Positions 43,943 to 52,610 of a stretch of 64,000 bases of DNA are shown piece after piece. The stretch is from DASUPK01 sp963743575. GTDB taxonomy: Bacteria > Actinomycetota > Thermoleophilia > Solirubrobacterales > 70-9. The notes beneath the pieces were generated by a model that saw only the letters and a list, made by a program, of their open reading frames with translations, was not told the DNA's origin and did not search any database. How positions within the stretch are numbered: the first letter of the stretch is position 1; each line of letters opens with the position of its first letter. The stretch spans positions 372,001-436,000 of the forward strand of contig CAVUQC010000007.1 in the NCBI GenBank assembly GCA_963743575.1, written 5' to 3'. A program made the translations under genes and the position numbers.

Positions 43943-44964
43943 CAGAGAGCTGGGACAAGGAGCGCCGGAGCGCAGCGCTCGAGCGCATGCTGACCATCCG
44001 CCGCTTCGAGGAGGAGGTCAACAGGCTCTTCCACGACGACCATGCGTTCATGACCCATTTCCACCTCTACGTAGGCCAGGAGTCCACCGGAGTGGGCCTG
44101 ATGGAGGCACTCGGGGATGACGAGCGGCTCGCCACTCACCACCGCAACCACGGCCACATCATCGCCCGTGGCTCCGATCCGAAGCTGGCGCTCGCCGAGA
44201 TCCTCGGGCGCGAGACCGGTCTCAACAAGGGAGCCGGCGGCACCCTGCACATGAGCGATCCCTCCCTCGGCTTCATCTCGACTTCGTCGATCGTCGGCGG
44301 CAGCATCTCGCTCGCCAACGGCGCCGCGTTCGCGCTGAAGCAGGAGGACGGCGACGCGATCGCCGTCGGGCTGTTCGGCGATGGCGCTCTCGAGGAGGGG
44401 ATCGCCTACGAGTCCCTCAACCTCGCCGCCCTCTACGAGCTTCCTGTGCTGTTCGTCTGCGAGAACAACAGCGAGGGCGCGCTGGGCTCCGCGGGCGGCG
44501 GCTTCCCGACCTCCGTCTCCGCCGTCAAGGACCTGACCACGATCCCGAAGACCTTCGGGATCCCGGTCGAGACCGTCGACGGGCGTGACCTGGAGGCGGT
44601 CAACGAGCTCGCCGTCAAGGCGGTCGAGCACTGTCGGGCGGGCAAGGGCCCGTTCTTCATCCACGCCGTGACCGAGCGGTGGGCCGGCAGCCAGCCGCTC
44701 TGGCCGGAGATGACCACCGGTGAGCTCGACATCTCGATGGCCTGGGATGACTCGAAGATCTCCGGCGAGTACGCGGACTGGTACCGCAACCACGACCCCG
44801 TGTTGATCTACGCGCGCAAGCTGCTCTCCTCCGATGAGATCACCCAGGAGGAGCTGAGCGCGATGGACGAGCAGCAGACCGCCCGGATCGCCGAGGCGCG
44901 CGAGTTCGCACTCGAAAGCCCCCGCCCCACGCCCGAGTCCGCCCTCGAACACGTCTTCGCGTAA
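43939..44964 (+). CDS. ThDP-dependent 2-oxoacid/acetoin dehydrogenase E1 alpha subunit
   Basis: 341 aa. E1-alpha pattern: MLTIRRFEEEVNRLF, HHRNHGHIIARG, KGAGGTLHMSD and the ThDP/Mg site GDGALEEG...VCENN (about 146-178). The phosphorylation-loop region of eukaryotic PDH is absent, as in acetoin dehydrogenases (AcoA). With the next gene (beta subunit) it would decarboxylate a 2-oxo acid or cleave an acyloin. No E2 or E3 gene is in the window. It overlaps livF by 4 bases (ATGA). Confidence 0.85.
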   Translation: MTESWDKERRSAALERMLTIRRFEEEVNRLFHDDHAFMTHFHLYVGQESTGVGLMEALGDDERLATHHRNHGHIIARGSDPKLALAEILGRETGLNKGAGGTLHMSDPSLGFISTSSIVGGSISLANGAAFALKQEDGDAIAVGLFGDGALEEGIAYESLNLAALYELPVLFVCENNSEGALGSAGGGFPTSVSAVKDLTTIPKTFGIPVETVDGRDLEAVNELAVKAVEHCRAGKGPFFIHAVTERWAGSQPLWPEMTTGELDISMAWDDSKISGEYADWYRNHDPVLIYARKLLSSDEITQEELSAMDEQQTARIAEAREFALESPRPTPESALEHVFA

Positions 44965-44974
44965 GGAGGACCCA

Positions 44975-45967
44975 ATGCCGACCAAGAACTACGCCGACGC
45001 GATGCTCGACGTGCTGAGCAAGTACATGGACGAGGACCCGAACTTCGTCGTGATGGGCAACGAGGTGCTCGGGATCGGTCCGGAGGGCATGCAGTTCGAG
45101 CCCTTCCAGAAGAAGTACGGAGACCGGATCCTCTTCCCGCCCTGCTCGGAGGCCGCCTACACGGCGATGGCCGCGGGCGCGGCCATGTGCGGGCACCGGA
45201 TGTTCGCTCACCTCGGACTGGCCTCCTTCACGTATCCCGCGATCTCCTCGATCGCCAACGAGATCTCGACCGCGCGGACCTCGTCCGGCGGCACGATCGG
45301 CGTGCCGGTGACGCTGCACATCAGCCACGGCCTCCTGCACGGCGGCGGCGCCCAGCACTCCGAGAGCCCGTTCGGCATGTATTGGAACCTGCCGGGGATC
45401 GAGATCGCCGCCCCCTCCGGGGCGAAGGAGGTCAAGGGGCTGCTGACGACCGCGATCCGCTCCGATAACCCGACGATCGTGCTCACACACGCGTTCGGGT
45501 ACGGGGCCGAGGACGACGTCCCCGACGGCGACTTCGAGATCCCCTTCGGCAAGGCAAACGTGGCCCGCGAGGGCAGCGATGTGACCATCGTCGCCTGCTC
45601 GATGATGACCTCGATCGCCCTGGGGGCGGCGGAGGAGCTGGCGGGCGAGGGCATCAATGCCGAGGTGATCGACCTCCGGACGCTGGTGCCCCTCGACGAG
45701 AAGACGATCCTCGAGTCGGTCGCAAAGACCGGGCGGCTGATCGTCACGGACGAGGGACGCATGAACTGCGGTGTCGCCTCCGAGATCGCCGCGATGGTCA
45801 GCGAGAAGGGGCTCGACTCCCTGAAGGCTCCCGTCGCCCGGGTCGCACGGACGGATGCGCCGGTCGCGGCCAACCAGGTCCAGGAGGAGTACATCTCCCC
45901 CACCGCAGAGAAGATCGTCTCCGCGGCGCGCCAGGTGGTCGGCGAGGTTCCGGCCGCGGCCGCCTAG
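44975..45967 (+). CDS. ThDP-dependent 2-oxoacid/acetoin dehydrogenase E1 beta subunit
   Basis: 330 aa with AAGGAGG just before ATG 44975. Transketolase-like pyrimidine domain (YADAMLDVLSKYMDEDPNFVVMGNEV, then PCSEAAYTAMAAGAAM) and C-terminal domain (EGINAEVIDLRTLVPLDEKTI). The usual E1-beta active-site glutamate region (FEFxD/GxDV) is present as MGNEVLGIGP. HGGGAQHSESP is the conserved loop. Forms the heterotetramer with the upstream subunit. Confidence 0.86.
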   Translation: MPTKNYADAMLDVLSKYMDEDPNFVVMGNEVLGIGPEGMQFEPFQKKYGDRILFPPCSEAAYTAMAAGAAMCGHRMFAHLGLASFTYPAISSIANEISTARTSSGGTIGVPVTLHISHGLLHGGGAQHSESPFGMYWNLPGIEIAAPSGAKEVKGLLTTAIRSDNPTIVLTHAFGYGAEDDVPDGDFEIPFGKANVAREGSDVTIVACSMMTSIALGAAEELAGEGINAEVIDLRTLVPLDEKTILESVAKTGRLIVTDEGRMNCGVASEIAAMVSEKGLDSLKAPVARVARTDAPVAANQVQEEYISPTAEKIVSAARQVVGEVPAAAA

Positions 45968-45997
45968 CGCGGTCGCGGCGCCGGTGGTGAGCTCGCG

Positions 45998-46423
45998 ATG
46001 GCGCTGACCAAGCTGGACCACGTCCTGGTGCTCACCGAGGACATGGAGGGGACGCGGGACTTCTATCGGGACGCTCTCGGCCTGGAGGTGGGCGACCGCC
46101 CGCCCCTGGAGTTCCCGGGCTACTGGCTCTACGCCGAAGGGGTCCCCTGCGTGCACGTCGCGGACCGGGACGCCTTCACGGCGCATTCCAAGACCACCGG
46201 CCTCCCGGCCTCGCCGCCAGCGCACGGCACCGGCGCCCTTGACCATCTCGCCTTCTCCGGGGATGACCACGACGAGGCGGTGGCGAGGCTCGAGAGGACC
46301 GGCGTCGAGGCCGTGCGAAACACGGTTCCAGGGATTGGGATGCGCCAGCTGTTCTTCGAGGACCCCAACGGGGTCAAGATCGAGATCAACGTGATGCCCG
46401 CTGAGGGCAGCAAGGAGGAGTGA
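45998..46423 (+). CDS. VOC-family (glyoxalase/bleomycin-resistance fold) protein
   Basis: 141 aa, one VOC unit. It begins LTKLDHVLVLTEDMEGTRDFYRDALGLEVG and ends FFEDPNGVKIEINV; the candidate metal ligands are His8 (LDHVLV), the His of LDHLAFSG and the Glu of KIEIN. This is the layout of small lyases, isomerases or ring-cleaving enzymes. It lies between the E1 beta and TIM-barrel genes. Substrate unknown. Confidence 0.8.
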   Translation: MALTKLDHVLVLTEDMEGTRDFYRDALGLEVGDRPPLEFPGYWLYAEGVPCVHVADRDAFTAHSKTTGLPASPPAHGTGALDHLAFSGDDHDEAVARLERTGVEAVRNTVPGIGMRQLFFEDPNGVKIEINVMPAEGSKEE

Positions 46424-46426
46424 CGC

Positions 46427-47305
46427 ATGGCAGCTGACAACGGCGTCGAGCTGATGGGCGCGTACTGGACGACCGCGGGCCCCACCCAGCCGCACCAGGG
46501 TCAGGAATGGAGCAACTTCGACTTCGCTGACCGCTGCGCAGAGGCGGCCAAGGCCGGGATGAAGGGGATCGGCATCTGGCACGCCGACCTCGTCCACCAA
46601 AAGGAGAGCCGGAGCCTCGCGGAGATCAAGCCGCTGCTCGACGACAACGGACTGCGCTACGTGGAGCTGGAGTTCATCTGGGGCTTCTTCGAGGACGAGG
46701 GCACCGACGGCCGAAAGGAATCGGACGAGCTCCGTGACCTGCTGCTAGAGGGCGCCGCGGCGCTCGGCGCCCACCACGTCAAGGTCGGGAACATCCCCGG
46801 CGTTCGCTGCGAGCTCGACAAGCTGACCGAGCGCTACGCGGAGCTCTGCGCCCATGCGGCCGAGCTGACCGACGCGGTGATCGCCTACGAGTTCATGCCC
46901 TTCGACGTCAACGTCGACAGCCTGGACAACGCGCTCAAGGTGGTCGAGGGCGCCGGCGCCAAGAACGGCGGTCTGGTGATCGACACCTGGCACATGGCGA
47001 AGCTCGGGATTGCGCCGGACGACCTGAAGCGGATCCCGCTCGAATACCTGACCTGGGTCGAGCTCAGCGACGGCAAGCACGAGTGGATGGAGGACCGCAT
47101 CGAGGAGACCACCAGGTTCCGCAAGCTCCCGGGCGAGGGCGAGTTCGACATCCGAGGCTACATCCGCGCTGCCCAGGAGATGGGCTACGACGACGCCTGG
47201 GGTATCGAGGTGCTCTCGGATGAGCTCCGGGCGGAGCCGATCGACGAGATGTACCGCCACGCCTTCGAGGCCACCATGTCGCAGTTCCAGCCCGTCGCTG
47301 CGTGA
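46427..47305 (+). CDS. Sugar phosphate isomerase/epimerase-like TIM-barrel protein
   Basis: 292 aa from ATG 46427, with AAGGAGG upstream. Xylose-isomerase-like AP-endonuclease-2 fold: YVELEFIWGF, IAYEFMPFDVNVD, LVIDTWHMAKLG and WGIEVLSDE hold the likely metal ligands (Glu, Asp, His, Glu). Relatives isomerise or epimerise hydroxy-keto compounds (hydroxypyruvate, inosose, shikimate-type dehydratases). Its GTGA overlap with the fused E1 gene suggests that it makes or consumes a 2-keto or acyloin intermediate for that enzyme. The reaction is not assigned. Confidence 0.8.
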   Translation: MAADNGVELMGAYWTTAGPTQPHQGQEWSNFDFADRCAEAAKAGMKGIGIWHADLVHQKESRSLAEIKPLLDDNGLRYVELEFIWGFFEDEGTDGRKESDELRDLLLEGAAALGAHHVKVGNIPGVRCELDKLTERYAELCAHAAELTDAVIAYEFMPFDVNVDSLDNALKVVEGAGAKNGGLVIDTWHMAKLGIAPDDLKRIPLEYLTWVELSDGKHEWMEDRIEETTRFRKLPGEGEFDIRGYIRAAQEMGYDDAWGIEVLSDELRAEPIDEMYRHAFEATMSQFQPVAA

Positions 47306-49284
47306 CGCAGCTCGAAGGCGACGCCGCGCTCGATCTGCTGCGCACGATGTGGCGGATCCGGGTCTTCGAGGAGCGGGTCGGGCAGCTGAAGAGGGCCGAC
47401 GAGGTCCACGGGCTGATCCACCTCAGCCTCGGCCAGGAGTCCGTCGCGGCCGGAGTCTGCACGCAGCTCACCGACGACGACAGCGTCTACTCCGGCCACC
47501 GTGCGCACGGCCACGCTCTCGCCAAGGGCGCGCCGATGGACCGGGTGATGGCCGAGCTGATGGGCCGCGACGACGGCCTCTGCCACGGCCTCGGCGGCTC
47601 GATGCACCTCGTGGACACCGAGCACGGCCTGATGGGCGCGACCGGGGTCGTCGGCGGCAACATCCCGATCGCCCTGGGCACGGCGCTGGCAAACCGCCTC
47701 GACGGGAGCGACCGCGCCACCGTCATCTTCTTCGGCGACGGCGCGGTGCAGGCCGGCCACTTCAACGAGACCGTCAACCTGGCGACCCTCTGGGGCCTAA
47801 CGCTGATCCTGGTGTGCGAAAACAACGGCTTCGCGGAGTTCACCCCGCGCTCCGCGCACACCAACGTCGAGCGCGTCAGCGACGTGGTCGCCCCGTACGA
47901 GCTCACCCGCGAGACCGTCGACGGCAACGACGTCGGCGCGGTCCACGAGGCGTTCGGGCGCTTCCTCGCCGTGGCGCGCAAGGGCGAGGGGCCGATGCTG
48001 CTCGAGTGCCTGACCCACCGGCTGAGCGGCCACTACGTCGGTGATCCGGCCCAGTACCGCGAGGCGCTTGCCGACGAGGAGTGGCAGCAGAAGGACCCGA
48101 TCCAGCGCTTTCAGCGCGTCGCGGCCGAGACGGGCTGGTTCGACGAGGAGCGTGCCGCGGAGATCGAGGCGGAGGCGCGAGAGGAGGTCGAGGCGGCGGT
48201 CGAGTTCGGCCGGGACAGCCCATTCCCCGAGGCCGAGGTCGCGCTGGGGCTCGTCTACGCCCCCCGGGCGACGGCCCCGGACCTGAGCCCGGTGCCCGAG
48301 GGCGGCCAGATGTCCTTCGTCAAAGCCCTCAACGGGACCCTCGCCGAGGCGATGCGCGCCGACGACGATGTGTTCGTGATCGGCGAGGACGTCGCCGAGG
48401 GCGGTCCGTACACGGTGACCGCCGGCCTGGCCGAGGAGTTCGGCACCGAGCGGGTGATCAACACGCCGATCAGCGAGGCGGCGATCTGCGGCGTCTCGAT
48501 CGGCGCGGCCCAATCGGGGAAGCGGCCGGTGCTGGAGATCATGTTCATCGACTTCCTCACGCTCGCCCTGGACCAGCTCGTCAACGCGGCGGCCAAGTCC
48601 CACTTCATGTCGGGCGGGCAGCTCCGGGTCCCGCTCGTGCTGCGCACCCAGGGCGGAGCGGGCTCGCGGGGTGCGGCCCAGCACTCGCAGAGCCTGGAGG
48701 CCTGGGTCACGCACATCCCAGGGCTCAAGGTGGTGATGCCGAGCAATGCCGCTGACGCCGCGGCGCTCCTGATCAGCTCGATCGCCGATCCCAACCCGGT
48801 CGTCTTCATCGAGCACAAGAACCTCTACTTCCGCAAGGAGGAGGTGCCCGCCGGTCTCGAGCCCGTGCCGATCGGCAACGCCCGGGTTGCCCGCCAGGGC
48901 GAAGACGTGACGATCGTCGCCCTCTCGCGGATGGTCGGCGAGGCGCTGGCCGCGGCCGACCGCCTCGCCGCCGACGGCATCGAGGCCGAGGTGATCGACC
49001 CGCGGACGCTGGTGCCGCTCGACCTCGATGCGATCGTCGACTCGGTCAGGCGGACGAACCGCCTGGTCGTCGCCCACGAGGCCGTCGAGCATGGCGGCTT
49101 CGGCGCCGAGATCGCCGCCGAGGTGCAGAGCGCCGCCTTCGACGACCTCGACGCCCCGGTCGAGCGGGTCGGCGCTCCCTTCGAGCCGGTCCCGCTCAGC
49201 CCGCCCGTGGAGGACGCCTATCTGCCGGGTGCGGACGAGGTCTACGCGGCGGCGCGGGCGACGCTCGGGCACCGGTCGATGTAG
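47302..49284 (+). CDS. Fused E1 alpha-beta ThDP-dependent dehydrogenase
   Basis: 660 aa: residues 1 to about 320 are E1 alpha (MWRIRVFEERVGQL, GHRAHGHALAKG, GGSMHLVD, ThDP motif GDGAVQAG...VCENN near 138-168), and about 335-660 are E1 beta (SFVKALNGTLAEAMRADDDVFVIGEDVAEGG, AQHSQSLEAW, EVIDPRTLVPLD). A His-rich loop (HRLSGHYVGD) marks the active site. The order and linker are those of fused acetoin/2-oxoisovalerate dehydrogenase E1 proteins. It is a second E1 in the same gene cluster and again has no E2 or E3 near it. The start overlaps the isomerase stop (GTGA). Confidence 0.87.
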   Translation: MTQLEGDAALDLLRTMWRIRVFEERVGQLKRADEVHGLIHLSLGQESVAAGVCTQLTDDDSVYSGHRAHGHALAKGAPMDRVMAELMGRDDGLCHGLGGSMHLVDTEHGLMGATGVVGGNIPIALGTALANRLDGSDRATVIFFGDGAVQAGHFNETVNLATLWGLTLILVCENNGFAEFTPRSAHTNVERVSDVVAPYELTRETVDGNDVGAVHEAFGRFLAVARKGEGPMLLECLTHRLSGHYVGDPAQYREALADEEWQQKDPIQRFQRVAAETGWFDEERAAEIEAEAREEVEAAVEFGRDSPFPEAEVALGLVYAPRATAPDLSPVPEGGQMSFVKALNGTLAEAMRADDDVFVIGEDVAEGGPYTVTAGLAEEFGTERVINTPISEAAICGVSIGAAQSGKRPVLEIMFIDFLTLALDQLVNAAAKSHFMSGGQLRVPLVLRTQGGAGSRGAAQHSQSLEAWVTHIPGLKVVMPSNAADAAALLISSIADPNPVVFIEHKNLYFRKEEVPAGLEPVPIGNARVARQGEDVTIVALSRMVGEALAAADRLAADGIEAEVIDPRTLVPLDLDAIVDSVRRTNRLVVAHEAVEHGGFGAEIAAEVQSAAFDDLDAPVERVGAPFEPVPLSPPVEDAYLPGADEVYAAARATLGHRSM

Positions 49285-49342
49285 CGATTCCAGCACCTGG
49301 GATCATTCGATCGACAGCTGCTCAATCCGATAGGAGGCCCCA

Positions 49343-49639
49343 ATGATCGGCGTGCTCGTGACCTTCACGCAGAGCGACGAGTTCGATCGCTCGAGTGTCG
49401 CCAAGATCGCCGCCGAAGCCCGAGGGACGTTCGAGGGCATGCCCGGCCTTCGCTCCAAGAGCTTCACGCTCGACGACGGCGGCCTTCAGGCAAGGAACTT
49501 CTACGTGTGGGACGACGAGGAGAAGGCCCGTGCCTTCTTCAATCAGGAGCTCATCGACAGGGTGACGGGGCTCTACGGCGTCGCACCCAAGATCGAATTC
49601 GTCGAGATCCTGGAGTTCGTCGACAACGCCGGCGACTGA
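49343..49639 (+). CDS. Small dimeric alpha+beta barrel protein (YdhR/ABM-like)
   Basis: 98 aa from ATG 49343 with AGGAGG upstream. It starts MIGVLVTFTQSDEFDRSSVAKIA and has FYVWDDEEKARAFFNQE, a layout like monooxygenase-like stress proteins (YdhR, antibiotic-biosynthesis monooxygenases). Possibly a cofactor-independent oxygenase or an intermediate-binding accessory protein for the aromatic pathways. It is likely the last gene of the E1 block, as a new promoter follows at 49654. Confidence 0.7.
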   Translation: MIGVLVTFTQSDEFDRSSVAKIAAEARGTFEGMPGLRSKSFTLDDGGLQARNFYVWDDEEKARAFFNQELIDRVTGLYGVAPKIEFVEILEFVDNAGD

Positions 49640-49653
49640 ATCTGTCAAATAGC

Positions 49654-49682
49654 TTGTTTTATTAGCTCCCTGCCTATAGGGT
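49654..49682 (+). promoter_or_regulatory. Promoter, leaderless, for the oxidoreductase block
   Basis: TTGTTT (49654-49659) and TAGGGT (49677-49682) are separated by exactly 17 bases, a near-ideal sigma-70-type pair. GTG 49690 lies 7 bases after the -10 with no SD, so the transcript would begin at or very near the start codon. The stretch is conspicuously AT-rich for this DNA. Confidence 0.6.
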
Positions 49683-49689
49683 GAGGGAC

Positions 49690-50079
49690 GTGGCGGAGAG
49701 GAGCTGGCTGATCATCGACGAGGGCCGCGCCTCGGCACTCGCGGCTCTGTGCGAGACGATCGTGCCCGGTTCCGAGCGCTGCGAGCCGGCCGTCTACATA
49801 GACGCGAAGCTGGCCATGGTCGACGAGGGGACTCGAGTGGCGTTCCTCGCGGCGATCGACGCGCTCGCCGAGGTCGCCGGCAGGGACGCCGAAAGCGCCG
49901 CCGAGGTCGCGGCGACTCCCGAGTTCCAGATGGTCAGGGCTTTCGCGATCGAGGCCTACTACAGCGACTTCGTCGCTCCCGGCGCCGAGGGGCCCGGCGC
50001 CTGGGAGGAGATCGACTTTCGCTTCCCGCTCGCCGACCGGATCAAGCACGACTGGACGTTCATGGGAGTGCCCGGATGA
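49690..50079 (+). CDS. Gluconate 2-dehydrogenase subunit 3-like helical protein
   Basis: 129 aa from GTG 49690 (GTG 49681 would add three residues but would lie inside the -10). All-helical: ASALAALCETIVPGSE, then FRFPLADRIKHDWTFMGVPG at the end. It corresponds to the N-terminal domain of the fused GMC enzyme at 15398-17317 (compare ICDTFVPG). No Tat or Sec signal is seen, unlike many subunit 3 proteins. ATGA overlap with the next gene; probably a structural partner of that flavoprotein. Confidence 0.7.
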   Translation: MAERSWLIIDEGRASALAALCETIVPGSERCEPAVYIDAKLAMVDEGTRVAFLAAIDALAEVAGRDAESAAEVAATPEFQMVRAFAIEAYYSDFVAPGAEGPGAWEEIDFRFPLADRIKHDWTFMGVPG

Positions 50080-51569
50080 GCGAGTCCGTCGACGTCGTCG
50101 TGGCCGGCTCGGGGGCGGGCGGCGGCGTGGTAGCCGGGGAGCTTGCGCAGCGGGGGCGGAATGTGGTGCTGCTCGAGGCAGGCCCCCACCTGACCGCCGC
50201 CGACTTCGTCCGCTGGGAGGCGAAGGCCGCCCACGACTTCTGGTGGCCGCTCCGCATGGCGATGGTCGACGGCGGCGCCGGCGGGACTGTGCCGATCTTC
50301 GGCGGCCGCTGCGTCGGCGGCACCACCACGATGAACACGAAGGTCTCGTTCCGCGCCCACGACTTCGAGTTCGCCAAGTGGCACGAGGCGAGTGGGCTCC
50401 TCGGCGACGGCGGCAAGCCGTTCGGGGTCGAGGACCTCGCCCCGCACTACGAGCGAGTGGAGCGCTACCTGGGCGTCCGTGAGCGCGCCGACTGGCCGGA
50501 GTGCGTGCGGACGCTCGACGCCGGCTTTCGCGAGCTGGGCTCGGAGCTCGAGCCGGTCGATTCCTACACGGACGTCAACTGCATGAAGTGCGGGTCATGC
50601 CTGCAGGGCTGCCCGACCAACGCCGGCAAGAACACGATGAACACCTACATCCACGACGCGACGGCGGTCGGAAAGCTCGACCTCAGAGCGAGCTCGCCGG
50701 TCAAGCGGGTCCTGTTCGATCAGCGCAACGGCGAGCTCGAGGCGACGGGGGTCGAATACACGGACGCGGACGGTCACTCCCACACGATCGAGGCGGGCGC
50801 GGTGGTGGTATCGGCGGGTGCTCTCAACACGCCACAGATCCTGATCCGCTCGGGCCTGCCCGAGGCGAGCGGGGACTCGCCCAGCAGCGGGTGGATCGGC
50901 CGCAACCTGGGCCTCCACCCCGCCTCTTTCGTCTTCGGCCTCTTCGACGAACCCCAGGACGCCCACCGCGTCTACCCGATCACCTCGCATTGCATGGACT
51001 TCATGCGTGACGAGGACGGCGGCTTCGTGCTCGAGGCGTCCACCATCCAGGACCCGATCGGCTTCGCGACCAGCATCTCGGACGAGGACGGGCCGATGTG
51101 GGGCGAGCGCCTGGTGGAGGCGGTCCGCCGTTACCGCAACTGGAACGGGATCCTGATCCTGGCCAACGACGAGAACAACGGCCGCGTCGTGGTCGGCGAG
51201 GACGGCTCGGAGAGCTTCGAGGCCCACTTCGATCCGGTCGAGCTCGAGCGGATGCAGAAGGGACAGGACTACGCCCGCCGCGTGATGGAGGCCGCCGGAG
51301 CGACTCGGACCGCGTGGACGGGGTCGGCGAGCACGCACGTGCAGGGGACCTGCCGCATGGGGTCCGATCCGCGGAGATCCGCGGTCGACGAGAACTGCGA
51401 GTCGCACGACGCGAAGAGGCTGTTCGTCGGCGACGCCTCGCTCTTCACGCGCACCCTGTCGGTGAACCCCTCGCTGACGATCATGGCCCTCGCCGACCGG
51501 CTCGCCCGGCACCTGGACGAGGACCCGAACAACTACCTGAGCGCGCAGGCCGCGGAGGTGGCGGCATGA
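50076..51569 (+). CDS. GMC-family FAD oxidoreductase, large subunit
   Basis: 497 aa. FAD motif VVVAGSGAGGGVVAGELAQRG (about 7-26), GGRCVGGTTTMN, a cysteine cluster CMKCGSCLQGCPTN near 170, and C-terminal GTCRMG and SVNPSLTIMALADRLA. It is the same family as 15398-17317 but with the helical domain as a separate gene. It would oxidise an alcohol, with electrons leaving through an unknown acceptor. The four-Cys cluster CxxCxxxxxxC looks metal-binding, but whether a cluster is bound is not known. Confidence 0.85.
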   Translation: MSESVDVVVAGSGAGGGVVAGELAQRGRNVVLLEAGPHLTAADFVRWEAKAAHDFWWPLRMAMVDGGAGGTVPIFGGRCVGGTTTMNTKVSFRAHDFEFAKWHEASGLLGDGGKPFGVEDLAPHYERVERYLGVRERADWPECVRTLDAGFRELGSELEPVDSYTDVNCMKCGSCLQGCPTNAGKNTMNTYIHDATAVGKLDLRASSPVKRVLFDQRNGELEATGVEYTDADGHSHTIEAGAVVVSAGALNTPQILIRSGLPEASGDSPSSGWIGRNLGLHPASFVFGLFDEPQDAHRVYPITSHCMDFMRDEDGGFVLEASTIQDPIGFATSISDEDGPMWGERLVEAVRRYRNWNGILILANDENNGRVVVGEDGSESFEAHFDPVELERMQKGQDYARRVMEAAGATRTAWTGSASTHVQGTCRMGSDPRRSAVDENCESHDAKRLFVGDASLFTRTLSVNPSLTIMALADRLARHLDEDPNNYLSAQAAEVAA

Positions 51570-52603
51570 AGGCAGCGGTACTGAACGAGTACAACCAGCC
51601 CCTCGAATTCGAGGACCGACCCGAGCCCGAGATCACCCGACCCGACCAGGTTCGCGTGAAGATCGAGGCCGCCGGCGTCTGCTCGACCGATCTGCACGCG
51701 ATCGAGGGAGAGATGGGCCCCGCGGGAATGGATGTGCCTCGGGTGCTCGGTCATGAGAATGGTGGCCACGTGGACGCGGTCGGGGACCTGGTGAGCACGG
51801 TCAAGGTCGGCGACCCGGTGCTGCTCTACCCGCCCCACAGCTGCGGCGTCTGCGTCAACTGCAGGCGCGGCCGGGACATGCACTGCGCTCATCACGAATT
51901 CACCGGGCTGAGCCTCGATGGAGGGTTCACTGAGTACCTGGTGGTCGGCGAGCGGGAGATCGTCCCGCTGCCCGAAGGGATCGACCCCGTCGACGTCGCG
52001 CCGCACTCCGACGCCGGGATCACCGCGTATCACGCGCTGAAGAGGGTCGCACCGCTGATGCTGCCGGGCACGACCGCGGTTGTCCTCGGCGCCGGCGGGG
52101 TCGGCCACATCGGCCTGCAACTCGCGCGCGAGCTCGGCTCCAGCAGCGTCGTGGCCGTCGATCCACATCCCGATCGACGCAAGCTCGCGGTCGAGCTCGG
52201 CGCCAACCAGGCCCTCGACAGCGACGGCGCGGTGGACGCCGTGCGGGATCTGACCGGCGGCCTGGGAGCCGATCTGGTGCTCGACTTCGTCGGCATCGAC
52301 AAGACCCACGCCGACGGCCTCGGGATGCTCGCCCTCCAGGGCACCTACTCGATGATCGGCTTCGGCGGGACGATCACAGTCCCATCCGCTGCCCTGGTCG
52401 GCCAGGAGCAGACACTCGTCGCCAACCTGGTCGGCAGCTGGACCGACCTCTGGGAGGTCCTCCAGCTCCACGCGGCCGGCAAGATCACCCTGAAGACGGA
52501 GACCCATCCGCTCGACAAGGTGAACGAGGTACTCGGCAGGCTCCGCGAGGGCGACATCACTGGGCGGGCGGTGCTGCTTCCCCATCAGAACGGCGCCGGC
52601 TGA
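51566..52603 (+). CDS. Zinc-dependent alcohol dehydrogenase (MDR)
   Basis: 345 aa. Catalytic zinc: Cys in GVCSTDLHA (about 38), His-Glu in GHENGGH (about 61). Structural zinc: CGVCVNCRRGRDMHC (about 92-106). Rossmann motif VLGAGGVGHIGLQ. It resembles AdhP/AdhA-like primary alcohol dehydrogenases. ATGA overlaps link it to the GMC gene. With that gene the cell has two ways of oxidising the same alcohol, or one handles the alcohol and the other a later step. Confidence 0.85.
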   Translation: MKAAVLNEYNQPLEFEDRPEPEITRPDQVRVKIEAAGVCSTDLHAIEGEMGPAGMDVPRVLGHENGGHVDAVGDLVSTVKVGDPVLLYPPHSCGVCVNCRRGRDMHCAHHEFTGLSLDGGFTEYLVVGEREIVPLPEGIDPVDVAPHSDAGITAYHALKRVAPLMLPGTTAVVLGAGGVGHIGLQLARELGSSSVVAVDPHPDRRKLAVELGANQALDSDGAVDAVRDLTGGLGADLVLDFVGIDKTHADGLGMLALQGTYSMIGFGGTITVPSAALVGQEQTLVANLVGSWTDLWEVLQLHAAGKITLKTETHPLDKVNEVLGRLREGDITGRAVLLPHQNGAG

Positions 52604-52610
52604 AACCGGG

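Noticed and set aside
47797..49296. 499-codon minus-strand frame opposite the fused E1 gene, and a 586-codon one at 44840-46600
   Set aside because: Both are antisense shadows of clear E1, VOC and isomerase genes; arginine/alanine/valine-rich with no motifs.
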